Assembly: GCF_002925905.1 (NCBI RefSeq)
Contig: NZ_PRDB01000017.1
Location: 62,001-126,000, forward strand
Length of the DNA stretch: 64,000 nucleotides
Source: Klebsiella michiganensis
GTDB lineage: Bacteria > Pseudomonadota > Gammaproteobacteria > Enterobacterales > Enterobacteriaceae
Direction: 5' to 3'
The position numbers and the translations under genes are program-made. Positions 8,588 through 19,229 of this stretch are shown piece after piece. How positions within the stretch are numbered: position 1 is the stretch's first letter; every line of letters starts with the position of its first letter. The notes beneath the pieces were generated by a model, which saw only the letters and a program-made list of their open reading frames with translations, was not told the DNA's origin and did not search any database.

Positions 8588-10261
8588 ATGACTGAATCTT
8601 TTGCTCAACTATTTGAAGAATCCTTAAAAACAATCGAAACCCGTCCGGGTTCCATCGTTCGTGGTGTTGTTGTTGCTATCGACAAAGACGTAGTACTGGT
8701 TGACGCCGGTCTGAAATCTGAGTCTGCCATTCCGGCAGAGCAGTTCAAAAACGCCCAGGGCGAGCTGGAAATCCAGGTTGGTGACGAAGTTGACGTTGCT
8801 CTGGATGCAGTAGAAGACGGCTTCGGTGAAACCCTGCTGTCCCGTGAGAAAGCTAAACGTCACGAAGCTTGGATCACGCTGGAAAAAGCTTACGAAGACG
8901 CTGAAACTGTAGTCGGTATTATCAACGGCAAAGTTAAAGGTGGCTTCACTGTTGAGCTGAATGGTATTCGTGCGTTCCTGCCGGGCTCACTGGTAGACGT
9001 TCGTCCGGTGCGCGATACGCTGCACCTGGAAGGCAAAGAGCTTGAATTCAAAGTCATCAAGCTGGACCAGAAACGTAACAACGTTGTTGTTTCTCGTCGT
9101 GCCGTTATCGAATCCGAAAACAGCGCAGAGCGCGATCAGCTGCTGGAAAACCTGCAGGAAGGCATGGAAGTTAAAGGTATCGTTAAGAACCTCACTGACT
9201 ACGGTGCATTCGTTGATCTGGGCGGCGTTGACGGCCTGCTGCACATTACCGATATGGCATGGAAACGCGTTAAGCATCCGAGCGAAATCGTAAACGTTGG
9301 CGACGAAATCACTGTTAAAGTGCTGAAGTTCGACCGCGAACGTACTCGTGTATCTCTTGGCCTGAAACAGCTGGGCGAAGATCCGTGGGTAGCTATCGCT
9401 AAGCGTTATCCGGAAGGTACCAAACTGACCGGTCGCGTGACCAACCTGACCGACTACGGCTGCTTCGTTGAAATCGAAGAAGGCGTTGAAGGCCTGGTTC
9501 ACGTTTCCGAAATGGACTGGACCAACAAAAACATCCACCCGTCCAAAGTTGTTAACGTTGGCGATGTAGTGGAAGTTATGGTTCTGGATATCGACGAAGA
9601 ACGTCGCCGTATCTCCCTGGGCCTGAAGCAGTGCAAAAACAACCCATGGCAGCAGTTCGCGGAAACCCACAACAAGGGCGACCGTGTTGAAGGTAAAATC
9701 AAGTCTATCACTGACTTCGGTATCTTCATCGGCCTGGACGGCGGCATCGATGGCCTGGTTCACCTGTCTGACATCTCCTGGAACGTTGCAGGCGAAGAAG
9801 CAGTTCGTGAATACAAAAAAGGCGACGAAATCGCAGCAGTTGTTCTGCAGGTTGACGCAGAGCGCGAGCGTATCTCTCTGGGCGTTAAACAGCTCGCAGA
9901 AGATCCGTTCAACAACTGGGTTGCACTGAACAAGAAAGGCGCAATCGTAAACGGTAAAGTCACTGCAGTTGACGCTAAAGGCGCAACCGTAGAGCTGGCT
10001 GACGGCGTTGAAGGTTACCTGCGCGCTTCTGAAGCTTCCCGTGACCGCGTTGAAGATGCAACTCTGGTTCTGAGCGTTGGCGACGACGTTGAAGCTAAAT
10101 TCACCGGCGTTGATCGTAAAAACCGCGCAATCAGCCTGTCTGTTCGTGCGAAAGACGAAGCTGACGAGAAAGATGCAATCGCAACTGTTAACAAACAGGA
10201 AGATGCAAACTTCTCCAACAACGCAATGGCTGAAGCTTTCAAAGCAGCTAAAGGCGAGTAA
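8588..10261 (+). CDS. rpsA: 30S ribosomal protein S1
   Basis: Largest small-subunit protein; binds and unfolds mRNA leaders on the ribosome. The 557 residues match E. coli exactly in length and contain six S1/OB-fold repeats at about residues 21-87, 105-171, 192-260, 277-347, 364-434 and 451-520. Repeats 3-6 are recognisable by phrases such as [22 protein letters not shown] and [20 protein letters not shown]. The gene is rich in preferred codons, as expected of a highly expressed gene. Start [13 protein letters not shown]. Cmk is upstream, and a terminator lies between it and ihfB. Confidence 0.99.
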   Translation: MTESFAQLFEESLKTIETRPGSIVRGVVVAIDKDVVLVDAGLKSESAIPAEQFKNAQGELEIQVGDEVDVALDAVEDGFGETLLSREKAKRHEAWITLEKAYEDAETVVGIINGKVKGGFTVELNGIRAFLPGSLVDVRPVRDTLHLEGKELEFKVIKLDQKRNNVVVSRRAVIESENSAERDQLLENLQEGMEVKGIVKNLTDYGAFVDLGGVDGLLHITDMAWKRVKHPSEIVNVGDEITVKVLKFDRERTRVSLGLKQLGEDPWVAIAKRYPEGTKLTGRVTNLTDYGCFVEIEEGVEGLVHVSEMDWTNKNIHPSKVVNVGDVVEVMVLDIDEERRRISLGLKQCKNNPWQQFAETHNKGDRVEGKIKSITDFGIFIGLDGGIDGLVHLSDISWNVAGEEAVREYKKGDEIAAVVLQVDAERERISLGVKQLAEDPFNNWVALNKKGAIVNGKVTAVDAKGATVELADGVEGYLRASEASRDRVEDATLVLSVGDDVEAKFTGVDRKNRAISLSVRAKDEADEKDAIATVNKQEDANFSNNAMAEAFKAAKGE

Positions 10262-10343
10262 TCTTAGTCTTTCGGGTTACAACAACCTGAATTACGACGA
10301 GTTTACTTGACAGATTGCAGGATTCGTCCTGTAATCAAGCACA

Positions 10344-10370
10344 AAGGGCGGCTACGGCCGCCCTTGTTTA
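10344..10370 (+). terminator. Terminator between rpsA and ihfB
   Basis: A compact stem, AAGGGCGGC with GCCGCCCTT around a 4-nt loop, is followed by GTTTA. The tail is weaker than a full T run, so read-through into ihfB is plausible. Confidence 0.75.
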
Positions 10371-10411
10371 AGCTGTTAGCTAATTTTGCCTTGAAGGAAA
10401 CCGGAGGAATA

Positions 10412-10699
10412 ATGACCAAGTCAGAATTGATAGAAAGACTTGCCAGCCAGCAATCTCACATTCCTGCGAAAGCAGTGGAAGATGCTGTTAAAGAAATGCT
10501 GGAGCATATGGCCTCAACGCTTGCTCAAGGCGAGCGCATTGAAATCCGCGGTTTCGGCAGCTTCTCTCTGCATTATCGAGCACCCCGCACCGGGCGTAAC
10601 CCAAAGACTGGCGATAAAGTTGAACTGGAAGGTAAATACGTTCCCCACTTTAAGCCGGGCAAAGAATTACGCGACCGCGCCAATATTTACGAAGAGTAA
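10412..10699 (+). CDS. ihfB: Integration host factor subunit beta
   Basis: DNA-bending nucleoid protein; pairs with IhfA and acts in replication, recombination and transcription. The 95-residue protein begins [14 protein letters not shown], with ribosome site GGAGG 5 bp before ATG. The DNA-binding arm [17 protein letters not shown] is intact, including the intercalating proline. The last residues are IYEE, where E. coli ends IYG, so the tail is one residue longer. It lies downstream of rpsA behind a terminator and likely has its own promoter as well. Confidence 0.98.
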   Translation: MTKSELIERLASQQSHIPAKAVEDAVKEMLEHMASTLAQGERIEIRGFGSFSLHYRAPRTGRNPKTGDKVELEGKYVPHFKPGKELRDRANIYEE

Positions 10700-10733
10700 G
10701 TTTCGCCGATCGGCGACAACATACTTAAACGTT

Positions 10734-10761
10734 AAAAAAGCACCTTCGGGTGCTTTTTTTA
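10734..10761 (+). terminator. Intrinsic terminator after ihfB
   Basis: AAAAAAGCACC pairs with GGTGCTTTTTT around a TTCG tetraloop, followed by further T residues. It is a textbook terminator. Confidence 0.93.
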
Positions 10762-10914
10762 TGCCTTTAAATCTCTCTTTGAAGTGACCTCGCAAAACGC
10801 GGGTTCTGTTGCGTTAACGCAGTAGATTTTGCGGATGGCGCGGCGCAGTTCCTTTCCTTGCCTGGCGACACTCTCCCCGTTTAGCGTAACACTCCCTCTG
10901 ACAGGGAGGTGCTA

Positions 10915-13170
10915 ATGCGTTTACCACAACTTGCCGGCTGTGTGATTATCGGTATTCTGCCGCTGCTCTGGTTGCCAGTGCTGCCCGGGCGGTGGGTTAT
11001 CTGGGGGCTCATGGCCCTGGCGCTACTCATTGCGCAATGTCGACGCAGACCTGCGCAATACGCGGCATTGATAAAGCTGTTTTTTGTCTGGGGAGCCCTC
11101 AGCGCAGGCGAGGTGCTGTGGCCGACGGAGAGGTTAACGGACAGGAATCGCCAGGTTGACGTTGAGCTAACCGCAACGGACGGGCAGACAACGCATCAGG
11201 GGAAGATTATCCGTCTGGATGGGCGACGGCTGTTTCCTGCGCCAGGGATTAGCCTCTACGGCAGCTACCTGCCAGAAACGCCCTGCGCAGGTCAGGTTTG
11301 GGCAATGACGCTGCGCGCGCGTCCGGTACACGGACAGCTCAACGATGGCGGGTTTGATAGCCAGCGTCATGCATTGTCGCAGCATCGTCCGTTAACCGGA
11401 CGCTTTATCACCGCTGACGTTCGGGTGCGGACCTGTAGTTTGCGGGCGCGTTATCTTGCTTCGCTGAATCAAACGCTGAACGCGTTGCCGTGGCAATCGG
11501 TGATGCTAGGGTTAGGCATGGGGGAGCGTCTGGCGATACCGCGCGAGATCAAGACCCTGATGCAGGAAACCGGGACATCGCACCTGATGGCGATTTCTGG
11601 CTTACATATCGCGCTAGGGGCTTCATTGGGCTGGTTGCTGCTCAGAGGTGTGCAGTTTTTTCTCCCGTGCCGCTGGCTTGGCTGGCGGGCGCCGCTGCTC
11701 GTTGGCCTGGCGAGCGCGATTTTTTACGCCGGGCTGACCGGCATGCAGCCACCCGCGTTGCGTACCTGCGTCGCGCTGGCCGCCGGCTGCGCGCTGCGGC
11801 TATCCGGAAAACGCTGGTCGCCATGGCAGCTATGGGTCTGCTGCATTGGCGCAATACTGTTTGCCGATCCGCTGGCGGTGCTGTCCGAAAGCCTCTGGCT
11901 CTCCGCGTTTGCCGTTGCGGCGCTTATCTTCTGGTATCAGCTGGCGCCGTTGCCGGGCGGCAAAAGGAGCGGGCTACTGCGTCAAAGCCTCGCGTTATGT
12001 CATCTGCAGATCGGCTTAATGTTTTTACTTGCTCCTCTACAGATCGCACTTTTTCACGGCATCAGCCTGACGTCCGTGCTGGCCAACTTGATTGCCGTAC
12101 CGCTGGTGACCTTTGTCGTTGTCCCGCTAATTCTGACCGCGATGTTTTTACACCTCTGCGCGCCGTTTATCATTGAGATGGCGGTCTGGCAATCGGCGGA
12201 CCGTGTTCTGGCCGCGCTATTCTGGTTCTTACGACAGCTGCCGCCCGGCTGGCTGGCGCTGGATGCGCGCTGGCTTGGGATAAGCTTGCTGCCGTGGCTG
12301 GCGTTAATCGTCTGGCGTTTTCATGCGTGGCGCACGTTGCCCGCGTTTTGTTTAGCATTTCTCGGGCTATTGAGCTGGCCCTTCTGGCGGAGTACGGCTG
12401 CTAACGAATGGCGAGTCACCATGCTGGATGTCGGGCAGGGGCTGGCAATGGTGATTGAACGCGAGGGCGCGGCGCTTCTCTATGATACCGGCCTGGCCTG
12501 GCCCGAGGGAGACAGCGGTCAGCAGATCATTATTCCCTGGCTACGCTGGCATCATTTGCAGCTTGAAGGCGTCGTTCTCAGCCACGAGCATCTCGATCAC
12601 CGCGGCGGGCTAAATTCGGTGTTAAAGGCGTGGTCCCGGATATGGGTGCGAAGCCCTTTAGGCTGGGCGGGTCATTTAGCCTGCCAGCGCGGAGAAACCT
12701 GGCAGTGGCGGGGTTTAACCTTTCGCGCGCTCTGGCCGCTGCTCGGAGCGACAGCGCAGGGGAATAATCGCTCGTGCGTGGTGCGTATTGATGACGGTAA
12801 ACACAGTATTCTGCTGACCGGGGATATCGAAACGCCCGCGGAACGGGCGATGATTAGCCGCTACTGGCAGCATCTTACGTCTACACTTATCCAGGTCCCC
12901 CACCACGGCAGTAATACCTCGTCGGGAATCGCCCTGCTGCGGAGCGTTGGCGGAGAAGCTGCGCTGGCTTCCGCTTCGCGCTATAACGCATGGCGCATGC
13001 CATCAACCAAAGTGATTCAGCGCTACCGAAAACAGAGTTATCAGTGGTTCGACACGCCGCATCAGGGGCAAATTACGGTGGTTTTTTCTCCGGATAGCTG
13101 GCAAATCCATGGCTTACGGGATCAAGTTTTACCGCGATGGTATCATCAGTGGTTTGGCGGGAAGGCGTAG
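10915..13170 (+). CDS. ycaI: ComEC/Rec2-family DNA uptake protein YcaI
   Basis: Homologue of the inner-membrane channel that takes single-stranded DNA into the cytosol in transformable bacteria. The 751-residue protein has an N-terminal membrane pair, an OB-like periplasmic part (near residues 95-170), the competence domain with many helices from about residue 220 to 490 (MAISGLHIALGAS, TGMQPPALRT), and a C-terminal metallo-beta-lactamase-like domain with DVGQGLAMVI, HEHLDHRGG, LTGDIE and PHHGSNTSS. The ATG at 10915 has GGGAGG 5 bp upstream; the GTG two codons earlier overlaps that ribosome site. E. coli-type cells use it for DNA catabolism or uptake; sxy in this same window encodes the CRP-S co-activator of competence genes. 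Confidence 0.95.
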   Translation: MRLPQLAGCVIIGILPLLWLPVLPGRWVIWGLMALALLIAQCRRRPAQYAALIKLFFVWGALSAGEVLWPTERLTDRNRQVDVELTATDGQTTHQGKIIRLDGRRLFPAPGISLYGSYLPETPCAGQVWAMTLRARPVHGQLNDGGFDSQRHALSQHRPLTGRFITADVRVRTCSLRARYLASLNQTLNALPWQSVMLGLGMGERLAIPREIKTLMQETGTSHLMAISGLHIALGASLGWLLLRGVQFFLPCRWLGWRAPLLVGLASAIFYAGLTGMQPPALRTCVALAAGCALRLSGKRWSPWQLWVCCIGAILFADPLAVLSESLWLSAFAVAALIFWYQLAPLPGGKRSGLLRQSLALCHLQIGLMFLLAPLQIALFHGISLTSVLANLIAVPLVTFVVVPLILTAMFLHLCAPFIIEMAVWQSADRVLAALFWFLRQLPPGWLALDARWLGISLLPWLALIVWRFHAWRTLPAFCLAFLGLLSWPFWRSTAANEWRVTMLDVGQGLAMVIEREGAALLYDTGLAWPEGDSGQQIIIPWLRWHHLQLEGVVLSHEHLDHRGGLNSVLKAWSRIWVRSPLGWAGHLACQRGETWQWRGLTFRALWPLLGATAQGNNRSCVVRIDDGKHSILLTGDIETPAERAMISRYWQHLTSTLIQVPHHGSNTSSGIALLRSVGGEAALASASRYNAWRMPSTKVIQRYRKQSYQWFDTPHQGQITVVFSPDSWQIHGLRDQVLPRWYHQWFGGKA

Positions 13171-13215
13171 AACGGGTAGAATATGCGGCTATTTCAACAC
13201 AAGCTGGTTTATTGA

Positions 13216-14964
13216 ATGCAGAACGATAAAGATCTCTCCACGTGGCAGACCTTCCGCCGACTCTGGCCGATTATAGCGCCGTTTAAACCCGGGCTAATCG
13301 TGGCAGCGGTAGCGTTAGTGCTTAACGCGGCTAGTGATACCTTCATGCTATCGCTTCTTAAACCGTTATTGGATGATGGTTTTGGTAAAACGGATCGCTC
13401 GGTGCTGATATGGATGCCGCTGGTGGTGATCGGGTTGATGGTTCTGCGCGGCATTACCAGCTACGTTTCGAGCTACTGTATCTCCTGGGTTTCCGGCAAG
13501 GTCGTGATGACGATGCGCCGTCGTTTATTCAGCCACATGATGGGGATGCCGGTTGCCTTCTTTGACAAACAGTCCACCGGGACGCTGCTATCGCGTATTA
13601 CCTATGATTCCGAGCAGGTCGCGTCTTCTTCCTCCAGCGCGCTGATTACCGTTGTGCGCGAAGGCGCGTCGATTATTGGCCTCTTCGCGATGATGTTTTA
13701 TTACAGCTGGCAGCTGTCATTGATTCTGATCGTGCTGGCGCCGATCGTGTCTATTGCGATTCGCGTGGTCTCGAAGCGTTTTCGTAATATCAGCAAGAAT
13801 ATGCAGAACACCATGGGCCAGGTGACGACCAGCGCAGAGCAGATGCTGAAAGGGCATAAAGAAGTGCTGATGTTTGGCGGTCAGGCTGTCGAAACCAAAC
13901 GTTTTGATAAAGTCAGCAATAAAATGCGCCTGCAGGGGATGAAAATGGTCTCCGCGTCGTCAATTTCTGACCCCATTATTCAGCTGATCGCCTCTCTGGC
14001 CCTGGCTTTTGTGCTCTATGCTGCCAGCTTCCCGAGCGTAATGGAGACGCTGACGGCGGGTACCATCACCGTTGTCTTCTCTTCAATGATCGCGCTGATG
14101 CGCCCGCTGAAATCACTGACTAACGTCAACGCGCAGTTCCAGCGCGGGATGGCCGCTTGCCAGACGCTTTTCGCTATCCTTGACTCCGAGCAGGAGAAAG
14201 ATGAAGGCACGCGGGTTATCGAACGCGCGAAGGGCAACCTCGAATTTAAAAACGTCACCTTCAGATACCCGGGACGCGAAGTCGCCGCGCTGCGCAATAT
14301 AGACCTGAATATTCCGGAAGGGAAAACCGTGGCGCTGGTAGGGCGCTCGGGTTCGGGTAAATCGACCATCGCCAGCCTGATTACGCGTTTCTACGATGTC
14401 GATGATGGGCAGATCTTACTGGATGGCCACGACCTGCGTGAATACACCCTGAGCTCCCTGCGCGATCAGGTTGCGCTGGTGTCGCAAAACGTTCATCTTT
14501 TCAACGATACCGTAGCGAATAACATCGCCTACGCGCGTACCGAAGAGTACAGCCGCGAGCAGATAGAAGAAGCCGCTCGTATGGCTTATGCCATGGACTT
14601 TATCAACAAAATGGACAATGGCCTGGATACGATTATCGGGGAAAACGGCGTTATGCTTTCCGGCGGTCAGCGCCAGCGTATCGCTATTGCTCGCGCCCTG
14701 CTGCGTAACAGCCCGATACTGATCCTCGACGAAGCCACGTCGGCGCTGGATACCGAATCGGAACGCGCTATTCAGGCGGCGCTGGACGAACTGCAGAAAA
14801 ACCGCACCTCGCTGGTGATTGCCCACCGTCTGTCGACGATTGAGCAGGCCGACGAGATCGTGGTGGTTGAAGATGGCCAGATCGTTGAACGCGGCAGCCA
14901 TACCGACCTGCTTGAGCACAGGGGCGTTTACGCCCAGCTGCATAAGATGCAGTTCGGCGCATGA
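13216..14964 (+). CDS. msbA: Lipid A flippase MsbA
   Basis: Homodimeric ABC exporter that flips core-lipid A from the inner to the outer leaflet of the inner membrane. At 582 residues it equals E. coli MsbA. Six transmembrane helices fill residues 20-320; the nucleotide-binding domain shows Walker [10 protein letters not shown] (near 376-384), signature [16 protein letters not shown], Walker [13 protein letters not shown] and the switch histidine in [10 protein letters not shown]. It overlaps lpxK by 4 bp (ATGA), so synthesis and export of lipid A precursors are coupled. Confidence 0.99.
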   Translation: MQNDKDLSTWQTFRRLWPIIAPFKPGLIVAAVALVLNAASDTFMLSLLKPLLDDGFGKTDRSVLIWMPLVVIGLMVLRGITSYVSSYCISWVSGKVVMTMRRRLFSHMMGMPVAFFDKQSTGTLLSRITYDSEQVASSSSSALITVVREGASIIGLFAMMFYYSWQLSLILIVLAPIVSIAIRVVSKRFRNISKNMQNTMGQVTTSAEQMLKGHKEVLMFGGQAVETKRFDKVSNKMRLQGMKMVSASSISDPIIQLIASLALAFVLYAASFPSVMETLTAGTITVVFSSMIALMRPLKSLTNVNAQFQRGMAACQTLFAILDSEQEKDEGTRVIERAKGNLEFKNVTFRYPGREVAALRNIDLNIPEGKTVALVGRSGSGKSTIASLITRFYDVDDGQILLDGHDLREYTLSSLRDQVALVSQNVHLFNDTVANNIAYARTEEYSREQIEEAARMAYAMDFINKMDNGLDTIIGENGVMLSGGQRQRIAIARALLRNSPILILDEATSALDTESERAIQAALDELQKNRTSLVIAHRLSTIEQADEIVVVEDGQIVERGSHTDLLEHRGVYAQLHKMQFGA

Positions 14965-15941
14965 TTGCACGCATCTGGTCCGGTGAGTCGCCCTTATGGC
15001 GGCTGCTGCTTCCGCTCTCCTGGCTCTATGGCCTGGTGAGCGGGTTGATACGGCTGAGCTATAAACTGGGTTGGCGAAAAGCCTGGCGAGCGCCGGTGCC
15101 GGTGGTGGTGGTGGGTAATCTGACCGCGGGCGGTAATGGTAAAACGCCGGTTGTCGTCTGGCTGGTGGAACAGCTCCAGCAGCGCGGTATTCGCGTTGGC
15201 GTCGTTTCACGCGGCTACGGCGGTAAAGCGGCGAGCTATCCGCTGCTGCTGAATACGGCTACCCCCACAGCGGAAGCGGGCGATGAGCCGGTGCTGATTT
15301 ACCAGCGTACCGGCGCGCCGGTTGCCGTCTCGCCGGTACGCAGCGATGCGGTACAGGCCCTGCTCGCCGCCCACGATCTTCAGCTTATCGTCACAGATGA
15401 TGGCCTGCAGCACTATAAGCTGGCGCGCGACAAAGAAATAGTGGTGATTGACGGCGTGCGCCGTTTTGGCAACGGCTGGTGGCTGCCTGCCGGCCCCATG
15501 CGCGAGCGCGCTTCGCGTTTACGCAGCGTGGATGCGGTTATCGTTAACGGCGGTCTCGCCCGTCCGGGAGAGATCCCGATGCAGCTTCGCCCCGGGCAGG
15601 CGGTAAATCTGCTGACCGGCGAACGCCGGGATGCGGCGGCGTTGGACAACGTAGTGGCGATGGCCGGAATCGGCCACCCGCCGCGCTTCTTCGCCACCCT
15701 TGAAAGCTGCGGCGTCAGTCCGGTAAAAACCGTCGCCTTAGCCGATCATCAGGCATTGGCGCAGAGCGCAGTCGCCGCGCTGGCGACGCCGCAGCAAACT
15801 CTGCTGATGACCGAAAAAGATGCGGTGAAGTGCCGCGAATTTGCTCAGGCAAACTGGTGGTATCTTCCGGTCGACGCGATAATGACTGACCAACGCGCGC
15901 AGCGGTTGCTCACGGACTTAGTTACCCTGGCGCAACGCTAA
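14961..15941 (+). CDS. lpxK: Tetraacyldisaccharide 4'-kinase
   Basis: Adds the 4'-phosphate that turns tetraacyldisaccharide 1-phosphate into lipid IVA at the inner membrane. The 326 residues fit the family (328 in E. coli). One membrane-anchoring helix lies near residues 10-30, and the P-loop is [12 protein letters not shown] (near residues 51-62). [20 protein letters not shown] carries the conserved active-site region. Its ATG overlaps the msbA stop, and the pair forms an operon. Confidence 0.98.
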   Translation: MIARIWSGESPLWRLLLPLSWLYGLVSGLIRLSYKLGWRKAWRAPVPVVVVGNLTAGGNGKTPVVVWLVEQLQQRGIRVGVVSRGYGGKAASYPLLLNTATPTAEAGDEPVLIYQRTGAPVAVSPVRSDAVQALLAAHDLQLIVTDDGLQHYKLARDKEIVVIDGVRRFGNGWWLPAGPMRERASRLRSVDAVIVNGGLARPGEIPMQLRPGQAVNLLTGERRDAAALDNVVAMAGIGHPPRFFATLESCGVSPVKTVALADHQALAQSAVAALATPQQTLLMTEKDAVKCREFAQANWWYLPVDAIMTDQRAQRLLTDLVTLAQR

Positions 15942-15986
15942 TCGTCGTATCACCGCTTGCGCCGGAACCCTTAACGGAGAAGCTGC

Positions 15987-17216
15987 ATGCCGGTATTGTC
16001 CCTCTCGCTTAAAGAAGCCCGCCATCTTCACCTTGCCGCTCAGGGGCTGCTAAAAAAGCCCCGTCGCCGCGCAAAGCCCGGGGATATTCTGCAGAGCATT
16101 AAGCAGATGTCCCTGCTGCAAATCGATACCATCAACGTTGTTGCGCGCAGTCCTTATCTGGTGCTGTTCAGCCGCCTCGGCCACTATCCGCAGCGCTGGC
16201 TGGACGAGGCGCTCCGCGCCGGCGAGCTGATGGAGTACTGGGCGCACGAAGCCTGCTTTTTACCGCGCAGCGACTTTTCACTGGTGCGTCACCGCATGCT
16301 GACGCCGGATAAAATGGGCTGGAAATATCACAAAGCGTGGATGACCGAACACGCCGAGGGCATTCAGGCGCTGTTGGCGCATATAGCCGAAAATGGCCCG
16401 GTTCGCTCGGCCGACTTCGAGCATCCGCGCAAAGGCGCCAGCGGATGGTGGGAGTGGAAACCGCATAAGCGCCATCTTGAAGGCTTATTCACCGCCGGTG
16501 AAGTGATGGTTATCGAGCGGCGTAATTTTCAGCGCGTTTACGATCTGACGCAGCGGGTCATGCCGGACTGGGACGATGAGCGCGACGGGCTCTCTCAGGA
16601 GCAGGCTGAAGCCATGATGTTACGTAGTAGTGCTCGCAGCCTGGGGATTTTTCGCGCGCAGTGGCTGGCGGATTATTATCGTCTGCGTCAGCCCCCGCTG
16701 CCGCTACTGTTGGCGAGCTGGCAGGAGGAGGGGCTGGTGGTGCCGGTTAACGTTGAAGCGCTGGGCGAAATGTGGCTCCACCGTGATGCTCTGGCGCTGC
16801 TGGAGTCTTCTCCCGGCGGTAGGCTCGCCGCCAGCCGCAGCGCGGTGCTTTCGCCTTTCGATCCGGTAGTCTGGGATCGCAAACGAGCGGAACAGCTGTT
16901 TAACTTTACCTATCGCCTGGAGTGCTACACGCCCGCGCCGAAACGGCAGTATGGCTATTTCGTATTACCGCTGCTGCACCAGGGGAGACTGGTTGGCAGA
17001 ATGGATAGCAAAATGCACCGCAAAACCGGCGTTCTGGAAATTATCGCCCTGTGGCTGGAGGAGGGCGTCAAGGTGACGTCGGGTCTGGAGAGCGGGCTAA
17101 AACGCGCCATTGATGATTTTGCCCTCTGGCAGGACGCCACGCGGGTGAGCTGCGGGAAGCTGCCGGCGGAACTTTTTGCCGGGCAGCAACAGGGTTGGGA
17201 AATTGACGCTGCCTGA
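15987..17216 (+). CDS. ycaQ: DNA interstrand crosslink glycosylase YcaQ (AlkX)
   Basis: HTH_42/AlkZ-family DNA glycosylase of 409 residues. In E. coli, YcaQ unhooks interstrand crosslinks made by nitrogen mustards. The fold is made of tandem winged helices. The catalytic motif is QID at residues 45-47 in LLQIDTIN, the Q-x-D type of the AlkX branch as opposed to Q-x-Q of AlkZ self-resistance enzymes. EYWAHEACF and [20 protein letters not shown] are well conserved. It follows lpxK by 45 bp and leads into ycaR, so it is probably co-transcribed with envelope genes. Confidence 0.94.
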   Translation: MPVLSLSLKEARHLHLAAQGLLKKPRRRAKPGDILQSIKQMSLLQIDTINVVARSPYLVLFSRLGHYPQRWLDEALRAGELMEYWAHEACFLPRSDFSLVRHRMLTPDKMGWKYHKAWMTEHAEGIQALLAHIAENGPVRSADFEHPRKGASGWWEWKPHKRHLEGLFTAGEVMVIERRNFQRVYDLTQRVMPDWDDERDGLSQEQAEAMMLRSSARSLGIFRAQWLADYYRLRQPPLPLLLASWQEEGLVVPVNVEALGEMWLHRDALALLESSPGGRLAASRSAVLSPFDPVVWDRKRAEQLFNFTYRLECYTPAPKRQYGYFVLPLLHQGRLVGRMDSKMHRKTGVLEIIALWLEEGVKVTSGLESGLKRAIDDFALWQDATRVSCGKLPAELFAGQQQGWEIDAA

Positions 17217-17268
17217 GCCCACGTGTGATATGCTGCTGAAGAATCTATTCGGTCCATCTGGAGGAATC

Positions 17269-17451
17269 ATGGATCACCGTTTACTTGAAATTATCGCCTG
17301 TCCGGTTTGTAACGGTAAGCTGTATTACAGCCAGGATAAGCAAGAACTGATCTGCAAACTTGATCGCCTGGCTTTTCCGCTGCGTGAAGGCATTCCCGTA
17401 CTGCTGGAAACCGAAGCCCGCCCGCTTCCTGTAGAAGAGAGCCAGTCATGA
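17269..17451 (+). CDS. ycaR: Trm112-family small protein YcaR
   Basis: A 60-residue protein starting [20 protein letters not shown], with ribosome site GGAGG 6 bp upstream. It belongs to the UPF0434/Trm112 family, small zinc-ribbon-like proteins. Only one CxxC pair is visible, so a full four-cysteine zinc site is missing, as in other enterobacterial members. It overlaps kdsB by 4 bp. Function in bacteria is not established; its position suggests co-expression with kdsB. Confidence 0.93.
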   Translation: MDHRLLEIIACPVCNGKLYYSQDKQELICKLDRLAFPLREGIPVLLETEARPLPVEESQS

Positions 17452-18194
17452 GTTTCGTGGTTATTATCCCCGCGCGCTTTGCTTCTACCCGCCTGCCAGG
17501 AAAACCGCTCCAGGATATCAACGGCAAGCCGATGATTGTCCATGTTCTGGAACGCGCTCGCGAATCCGGGGCCGAGCGGATTATCGTTGCTACCGACCAT
17601 CCAGACGTGGCCCGCGCGGTGGAAGCCGCCGGCGGTGAAGTCTGCATGACCCGTGAAGATCATCAGTCAGGCACCGAACGCCTGGCCGAGGTGGTTGAAA
17701 AATGCGCCTTCAGCGATGACACCATCATTGTGAATATTCAGGGCGATGAGCCGATGATCCCGCCCGCGATCGTGCGCCAGGTAGCCGAGAATCTGGCTGC
17801 CAGCACCAGTGGTATGGCAACCTTAGCGGTGCCAATCCGCGATGCGGAAGAGGCGTTTAATCCGAATGCGGTGAAGGTCGTCATGGATGCTGAGGGCTAC
17901 GCGCTCTATTTTTCCCGCGCCACCATTCCGTGGGATCGCGATCGTTTCGCTAAATCCCGCGAGGCTATCGGTGATTCGCTGCTGCGTCATATCGGTATTT
18001 ATGGCTATCGCGCCGGTTTTATTCGTCGCTATGTGAGCTGGGCGCCGAGCCCGCTGGAGCAAATAGAGATGCTCGAGCAGCTGCGCGTGCTGTGGTATGG
18101 CGAGAAAATCCATGTCGCGGTGGCGGAAGTGGTTCCCGGTACAGGTGTCGATACGCCGGAAGATCTGGAGCGTGTTCGCGCGGAGCTGCGTTAA
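17448..18194 (+). CDS. kdsB: 3-deoxy-manno-octulosonate cytidylyltransferase
   Basis: Activates Kdo with CTP to CMP-Kdo for attachment to lipid A in the cytosol. The 248-residue enzyme has the nucleotidyltransferase N-terminus [29 protein letters not shown] (metal-binding aspartate region) and [14 protein letters not shown] at the end. Its ATG overlaps the ycaR stop. Together with msbA and lpxK just upstream it forms an LPS-building cluster. Confidence 0.99.
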   Translation: MSFVVIIPARFASTRLPGKPLQDINGKPMIVHVLERARESGAERIIVATDHPDVARAVEAAGGEVCMTREDHQSGTERLAEVVEKCAFSDDTIIVNIQGDEPMIPPAIVRQVAENLAASTSGMATLAVPIRDAEEAFNPNAVKVVMDAEGYALYFSRATIPWDRDRFAKSREAIGDSLLRHIGIYGYRAGFIRRYVSWAPSPLEQIEMLEQLRVLWYGEKIHVAVAEVVPGTGVDTPEDLERVRAELR

Positions 18195-18201
18195 TCTCCC
18201 C

Positions 18202-18223
18202 ATCCCCTCCGCCAGGAGGGGAT
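18202..18223 (+). terminator. Strong hairpin after kdsB
   Basis: ATCCCCTCC pairs perfectly with GGAGGGGAT around a 4-nt GCCA loop, 8 bp after the kdsB stop. No T run follows, so it may be a 3' end-stabilising hairpin and not a true intrinsic terminator. Confidence 0.45.
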
Positions 18224-18335
18224 ATCCCCAGGCCGTTATTCCATACTTTTTTACGTCAATTTTGATCTCACCCGATGACAACCCCGGCCCAGGCGCTCAT
18301 TATGAAACCGGTAGTATTCATAGGGGTAATCAGAA

Positions 18336-19229
18336 ATGGAACAGTTGCGTACCGAGCTGAGCCACCTGCTGGGTGAAAAACTAAGCCGCGTGGAGTGCGT
18401 CAGCGAGAAACCGTCGTCGGCGTTGTGGTCGCTATATGATGCGCAGGGAAACCCAATGCCGCTGCTGGCGCGCAGCTTTACGACGCCGGGCGTGGCGCGT
18501 CAGCTGGCGTGGAAGATATCAACCCTGGCGCGAAGCGGCACCGTCCGTATGCCGGTTGTCTACGGCGTGATGACGCACGACGAGCATCCGGGTCCCGATG
18601 TACTGCTGATTGAACGACTGCGCGGCGTCTCGGTTGAAGCCCCCGCCCGCACGCCGGAGCGCTGGGAGCAGCTGCAGGAGCAGATCGTGGAAGCGCTGCT
18701 GGCCTGGCATCGTCAGGATAGCGGAGGCTGCGTCGGGATGGTCGATAGCACTCAGGAAAATCTCTGGCCCTACTGGTACCGCCAGCGCGTGGAGGTGCTA
18801 TGGAGTACGCTGAATCTTTATCAGGATACCGGCCTGACGATGCAGGACAAACGCATCCTGTTCCGCACGCGCGAATGCCTTATGGATTTGTTTAAAGGTT
18901 TCAATGATAACTGCGTGCTGGTACACGGTAGCTTCACGCTGCGCAGCATGCTTAAAGATCCGCGCAGCGATCAGCTGCTGGCGATGGTGGGGCCGGGCAT
19001 GATGCTCTGGGCGCCGCGGGAATACGAGCTTTTCCGTCTGGCCGAGAGCGGTCAGGAAGAGGAGCTGCTGTGGCACTATCTGCGCCGGGCGCCGGTGGCG
19101 GAAGCGTTTCTCTGGCGGCGCTGGCTGTATCTGCTGTGGGACGAAGTGGATAATCTGGTGAATACCGGACGCTTTGACCGCGTCCGGTTTGACCTGGCGG
19201 CAAAATCAATCCTGCCCTGGCTCGCCTGA
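18336..19229 (+). CDS. ycbJ: YcbJ, aminoglycoside-phosphotransferase-like protein
   Basis: Uncharacterised 297-residue protein starting MEQLRTELSHLLGEKLSRVE. Its layout resembles the APH/choline kinase fold: an N-lobe with LIERLRGVSVE and a C-lobe with NCVLVHGSFTLRSML where active kinases have HGDxxxxN. Here the catalytic aspartate position holds serine, and the usual downstream DxD is not evident (VGPGMMLWAPREYEL). It may thus be a pseudokinase or bind nucleotide without transferring phosphate. Its 3' end overlaps that of elyC by 24 bp on the other strand. Role unknown. Confidence 0.9.
   Translation: MEQLRTELSHLLGEKLSRVECVSEKPSSALWSLYDAQGNPMPLLARSFTTPGVARQLAWKISTLARSGTVRMPVVYGVMTHDEHPGPDVLLIERLRGVSVEAPARTPERWEQLQEQIVEALLAWHRQDSGGCVGMVDSTQENLWPYWYRQRVEVLWSTLNLYQDTGLTMQDKRILFRTRECLMDLFKGFNDNCVLVHGSFTLRSMLKDPRSDQLLAMVGPGMMLWAPREYELFRLAESGQEEELLWHYLRRAPVAEAFLWRRWLYLLWDEVDNLVNTGRFDRVRFDLAAKSILPWLA

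Noticed and set aside
8588-10261. Internal repeats within 8.6-10.3 kb as a possible repeat array
   Set aside because: They are the six S1 domains of ribosomal protein S1 and not a DNA repeat or CRISPR array.
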